DNA of 8,768 bases from Syntrophomonas sp. UBA1368 (lineage in GTDB: Bacteria > Bacillota > Syntrophomonadia > Syntrophomonadales > Syntrophomonadaceae), in the NCBI GenBank assembly GCA_002305965.1, contig DBRM01000067.1:736-9503 (forward strand), written 5' to 3'. The translations under genes were made by a program, and so were the position numbers. The notes under the pieces are model-generated. The model ran no database searches and was not told the DNA's origin. It saw only the letters and a program-made list of their open reading frames with translations. This document shows, piece after piece, positions 5,818 to 8,768 of this stretch (position 1 is the first letter of the stretch; every line of letters starts with the position of its first letter).

Positions 5818-6744
5818 TTAGAATTCAGATTTAAATTCCTGCGTCTTCCGATCCTGAAACAACAGCTCCTGGTTTTTCAAGCTCACTCTGGTGCCCGGGG
5901 GGACCGACTTGGTGATGAAAACATTACTGCCAATCACGACTCCCCTGCCGATAACGGTTTCACCGCCTAAAATGGAAGCTCCGGAATAGATCACCACATT
6001 GTCTTCAATGGTGGGATGACGTTTGGAGCCTCTGAGCTGCTGACCGCCCCTTGTAGACAGGGCACCAATGGTAACGCCCTGGTAAATGGTCACATAATCA
6101 CCGATCACCGAGGTTTCACCGATGACGATGCCTGTACCGTGATCCATGAAGAAGTATTTGCCGATGGTGGCTCCGGGATTGATGTCGATGCCGGTTCGGC
6201 TGTGGGCATATTCGGTCATGATCCTTGGTATAAGCGGTACCTTCATCAGATAGAGCTCATGAGCCAGGCGATAAACAAACAAGGCAAAGACCCCGGGGTA
6301 GGAGAAAATGATCTCGTCTTTGTCCCCGGCTGCCGGGTCACCGTCAAAGGCTGCCTGTACGTCTGTCTCAAGAATCTCCATCACCGCGGGGACCTTGCTG
6401 AAGAATTCACAGCAGATCCGGGCGGCCTGCTTCTCAATATCCTCAGGGCTGCCATTGGTCTTCAGCGACTGATGTTTAAGGGCACAGACCAGCTGACCAT
6501 AAAGTTTATCATGAATATCCAGCATTACATTTCCCATATAGTACTGCATACTGGTGTTATCCAGATTCTGTTTGCCGAAATAATCGGGAAAAAGCAGTAC
6601 CCTGAAATCATTGATGATACTGATGATGGTATTCCGGTTGGGAAGCGCACAAGATTCCTTGCTGGTACAATAGCGAAAACGACTGTGCTTGTCAGTGATC
6701 TCCCCTACCAGATCTCTTAATTGCTTTTCAAACGTTTCCTGCAT
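5818..6744 (-). CDS. cysE: Serine O-acetyltransferase
   Basis: This is a 308-residue cytoplasmic enzyme that acetylates L-serine from acetyl-CoA, the first step of cysteine synthesis. An alpha-helical N-terminal domain (about 1-170) precedes a left-handed beta-helix of hexapeptide repeats (about 185-285). The catalytic pair is visible as Asp187 (GIDINPGA) and His202 (MDHGTGIVIGE), at the same 15-residue spacing as Asp143/His158 of E. coli CysE. KRHPTIEDNVVI and SILGGETVIG complete the coil. The length fits the long clostridial/Bacteroides form, not the ~220-residue Bacillus form. The C-terminus ends in Phe, not the Ile that docks cysteine synthase in E. coli. The start ATG follows AGGAGG at 8 nt. 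rsgA is 32 bp upstream, probably in the same operon; no cysK is adjacent, and no T-box or S-box was recognised upstream. Confidence 0.93.
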   Translation of the reverse strand: MQETFEKQLRDLVGEITDKHSRFRYCTSKESCALPNRNTIISIINDFRVLLFPDYFGKQNLDNTSMQYYMGNVMLDIHDKLYGQLVCALKHQSLKTNGSPEDIEKQAARICCEFFSKVPAVMEILETDVQAAFDGDPAAGDKDEIIFSYPGVFALFVYRLAHELYLMKVPLIPRIMTEYAHSRTGIDINPGATIGKYFFMDHGTGIVIGETSVIGDYVTIYQGVTIGALSTRGGQQLRGSKRHPTIEDNVVIYSGASILGGETVIGRGVVIGSNVFITKSVPPGTRVSLKNQELLFQDRKTQEFKSEF

Positions 6745-6776
6745 TGGCTTCGCCTCCTAATCATCTATAACATATT

Positions 6777-7853
6777 CTATTTGCGTTTGTTCTTGGATTT
6801 GGCGTAATTCCGGGCATTTTTAATTCCCCCGAATTCGGAGAACATCTCATCGATTTTTTCTTTTTCGATTTGCCGGGAATTTAAGCTTTCATACCTGGCT
6901 TCTTTTTGCAGCTTTTTATAGTTTTGCAGGCGTGCTTCATCTATCAAGCCTTCTTCAATGGCCTGTCTGACGGCACACCCCGGTTCATTCTCGTGCCGGC
7001 AATCTTTAAACCTGCAAGAATTGGTCAATTCATCTATATCAGCAAATGACCGTGACAGGTCGGCACTTTCCAATCCCAGTTCACGCATCCCGGGGGTGTC
7101 GATGACCGCTCCGCCTCCGGGAATCAGCAGGAGCTCACGCCGGGTTGTGGTATGTTTGCCTTTATCATCACTTCTCAGTCCCTGGGTAGCGATCAGGTCT
7201 TCCCCAATCAGCCGGTTGATCAAAGTGGATTTGCCCACCCCTGACGATCCAATAAAAGCTACTGTTTTCCCTGGCACGATATATTTCAGTATATCCTTAT
7301 ATCCATCTGCTGTCATGCTGGAAGTTACCAGCACGTCACTCCCTAATGCTATCCGGCCCACTTCAAGCAGTCTTTCCGGCAGATCCTGACATAGATCAGC
7401 TTTGGTCAGTACCACCACCGGCACTGCCCCGCTGTCCCAGGCAATGGAAAGATAACGCTCCAGTCGGCGCAGATTGAAATCATTATTTAATGACATACAA
7501 ATAAATACTGTATCAATATTGGCCGCCACCACCTGTACGTCATGGGCTGTCCCTGCCGCCCGGCGTACAAACATACTTTTTCTTGGCAGTATTTGATGAA
7601 TGATGGCATTGCCGCTGGCCTCTTCCTCACGGTCCATCAATACAAAATCGCCTACTGCAGGGTAATCTGTCATATCTTCTGACGCATAGCGCAGCTTCCC
7701 GGTGATTTCCGCCAGTAATTCTGTTTTTTCAGAAGCTACCTTATATAAATCCTTATACTGTGCGATCACCCTGCCCAAAAATAGATCCGGATACTGTTCC
7801 GCTGCTTTGATCACCTTTCCCGAAAAACCAAGATTCATTGATCGGTCCTGCAA
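6777..7853 (-). CDS. rsgA: Ribosome small subunit-dependent GTPase A
   Basis: This is a circularly permuted GTPase that binds the 30S subunit late in assembly and helps release maturation factors. The order is an OB-fold (about 25-100), G4 TKAD (150-153), G1 GSSGVGKS (202-209), G3 DTPG (252-255) and a zinc knuckle Cys280, Cys285, His287, Cys293, then a basic tail NKRK. At up to 358 residues it is longer than the ~300-residue YloQ form and fits the longer paralogue type with an N-terminal MNLGF segment. The start is uncertain. The full frame begins at TTG (7851-7853) behind GGAAGGTG. An ATG at 7836-7838, behind CAGGA, gives 353 residues starting MNLGF and may be the true start. mutY lies 162 bp upstream and cysE 32 bp downstream. 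Confidence 0.93.
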   Translation of the reverse strand: MQDRSMNLGFSGKVIKAAEQYPDLFLGRVIAQYKDLYKVASEKTELLAEITGKLRYASEDMTDYPAVGDFVLMDREEEASGNAIIHQILPRKSMFVRRAAGTAHDVQVVAANIDTVFICMSLNNDFNLRRLERYLSIAWDSGAVPVVVLTKADLCQDLPERLLEVGRIALGSDVLVTSSMTADGYKDILKYIVPGKTVAFIGSSGVGKSTLINRLIGEDLIATQGLRSDDKGKHTTTRRELLLIPGGGAVIDTPGMRELGLESADLSRSFADIDELTNSCRFKDCRHENEPGCAVRQAIEEGLIDEARLQNYKKLQKEARYESLNSRQIEKEKIDEMFSEFGGIKNARNYAKSKNKRK

Positions 7854-7911
7854 GATTTACACCTTCCCTGTTATGAATAAATCAAAAATAATGAAACGCT
7901 GTTATCTAATC

Positions 7912-7941
7912 ATTATAGTCACTAACTGCCCTTTGGGTCCA
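7912..7941 (-). promoter_or_regulatory. Candidate promoter for rsgA-cysE
   Basis: The minus strand has a perfect -10 TATAAT (7912-7917) and a -35 TGGACC (7936-7941, four of six matches) with an 18-bp spacer. It lies about 60-75 bp before the rsgA start. A second exact TATAAT at 7954-7959 lacks a recognisable -35. No riboswitch or terminator was recognised in the 162-bp gap 7854-8015, so some read-through from mutY is possible. Confidence 0.45.
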
Positions 7942-8015
7942 TTTACATCCTATATTATATGATCTTTATCAGGAAGAACGTTACAAGAAAAAGTTCTCGA
8001 GTTCCGTCGTCCATT

Positions 8016-8768
8016 TTATAATGCTCGTTTGATTTGATGAAATGCCGTGGGGATGGCCAGTTTTTCCAGTTCATCTCTGGAGACCCATTTGAAATCCAAC
8101 TTTCGGCTTAGGTCCTCCCCCTTTGCCAGGGTTGCCTCATATACTTTCATTTGCCATTCAATATGGGTAAAAACATGCCTGGCATCGATAAGATGTCTGC
8201 CGATTTTCAACTTCAGTTTATATTCTTCCTCAAACCTGGCTGCCAACTCCTTTTTCAGTCGCCCTTCCACTCCGGGAAATTCCCATAAACCGGCTAATAA
8301 TCCCGTGGCTGGCCGCCGGTGCATTAAAATCAGATCGCCCTGTTTGATCACTGCCACCAAACGCTGGATCTCTTTGACCGGTGCTTTCTTTTTCATGACC
8401 GGCCATTCACTTTGCCGCTTTTGCTGGAAAGCCTGACACTCATCCGTCAGCGGACAGCGGCTGCAATCCGGATGCCGCGGAATACATACCAGGGCCCCCA
8501 GTTCCATCAAGGCCTGGGTAAATTCTCCTTCCCTTCCGGGAGGAAAACTCTCAGCAACCATCAGCCTGATCTTAGCCTGCACATTTCTCTCCTCTATTTC
8601 CGGCCAGGCAAAAAAGCGGCTCATGACCCGCAGGACATTCCCGTCCACAGCCGGTACAGGTTGTCCAAAAGCGATGCTCATAATGGCTCCCGCAGTATAG
8701 GGTCCAATACCAGGCAATGAAATGCTCTGCTGATAGGAGGAAGGAAAGGTCCCGTCCCATTCCGCCAT
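8016..8768 (-). CDS. mutY: Adenine DNA glycosylase MutY, 5' partial
   Basis: This enzyme removes adenine mispaired with 8-oxoguanine in base-excision repair. The frame runs off the right edge. The 250 residues present lack about the first 100, including the catalytic Glu region. Visible parts are the helix-hairpin-helix LPGIGPYTAGA (18-28 of the fragment), the conserved Asp42 in PAVDGNVLRV, and the iron-sulphur loop Cys95-x6-Cys102-x2-Cys105-x5-Cys111. The C-terminal NUDIX-like 8-oxoG recognition domain follows (about 133-250), with RPATGLLAGLWEFPG and HVFTH. The last corresponds to the FSH loop of Bacillus MutY with Thr in place of Ser. The ATG at 8766-8768 is an internal Met, not the start. 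Confidence 0.95.
   Translation of the reverse strand: MAEWDGTFPSSYQQSISLPGIGPYTAGAIMSIAFGQPVPAVDGNVLRVMSRFFAWPEIEERNVQAKIRLMVAESFPPGREGEFTQALMELGALVCIPRHPDCSRCPLTDECQAFQQKRQSEWPVMKKKAPVKEIQRLVAVIKQGDLILMHRRPATGLLAGLWEFPGVEGRLKKELAARFEEEYKLKLKIGRHLIDARHVFTHIEWQMKVYEATLAKGEDLSRKLDFKWVSRDELEKLAIPTAFHQIKRAL

Noticed and set aside
6016..6720. 234-codon plus-strand frame antisense to cysE
   Set aside because: It mirrors a well-supported CysE with intact catalytic residues, has no recognisable domain and no ribosome binding site; it is a codon-bias shadow.
7959..8021. 20-codon plus-strand frame between rsgA and mutY
   Set aside because: It has no ribosome binding site, overlaps the end of mutY, and its basic composition is uninformative.

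Overview
The window looks like chromosome from a moderate-GC anaerobic Firmicute, probably a clostridial/Peptococcaceae-type bacterium. This is inferred from strong AGGAGG-type ribosome binding sites, a family I CoA-transferase of the kind used in fermentative acyl-CoA metabolism, a sigma-54 activator with CBS and PAS sensors, and a long-form serine acetyltransferase. The genus cannot be fixed from the sequence. Every gene except the first lies on the minus strand.

Layout, left to right. Positions 1-714 (+) hold the C-terminal half of an acetyl-CoA hydrolase/CoA-transferase family protein, closed by a clear intrinsic terminator at 794-830. Facing it is a large sigma-54-dependent activator (868-3312, -) built as CBS, three PAS, AAA+ and helix-turn-helix; two of its PAS domains are a recent tandem duplication. 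Next comes a tightly packed pair (-): a DUF5063-like hypothetical (4217-4996) followed after 3 bp by a YgjP-type HExxH metalloprotein (3494-4213). Upstream of that pair, a 40-codon gene (5183-5305, -) has a strong ribosome binding site and its own terminator (5141-5170).

Positions 5306-5817 carry no convincing protein gene and form a mosaic of repeats: GTGAGGG heptamers, an 8-bp GC-rich hairpin, CTTTCCA-like heptamers, and two ~120-nt hairpin elements 141 bp apart. The two hairpins keep the same internal and apical loop sequences, while their stems differ by base-pair-preserving double changes. This is the most unusual feature of the window: it implies selection or mobilisation of a folded nucleic acid, not a protein.

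The right end (-) reads mutY (partial, 8016-8768), rsgA (6777-7853) and cysE (5818-6744). rsgA and cysE are 32 bp apart and probably share a promoter in the rsgA upstream gap. The end of hairpin element B lies 2 bp beyond the cysE stop codon.

How the genes may work together: the sigma-54 activator could control the convergent CoA-transferase or its operon in response to a small-molecule signal sensed by CBS/PAS (inference). mutY, rsgA and cysE are housekeeping functions (8-oxoG repair, 30S maturation, cysteine synthesis) with no obvious shared pathway.
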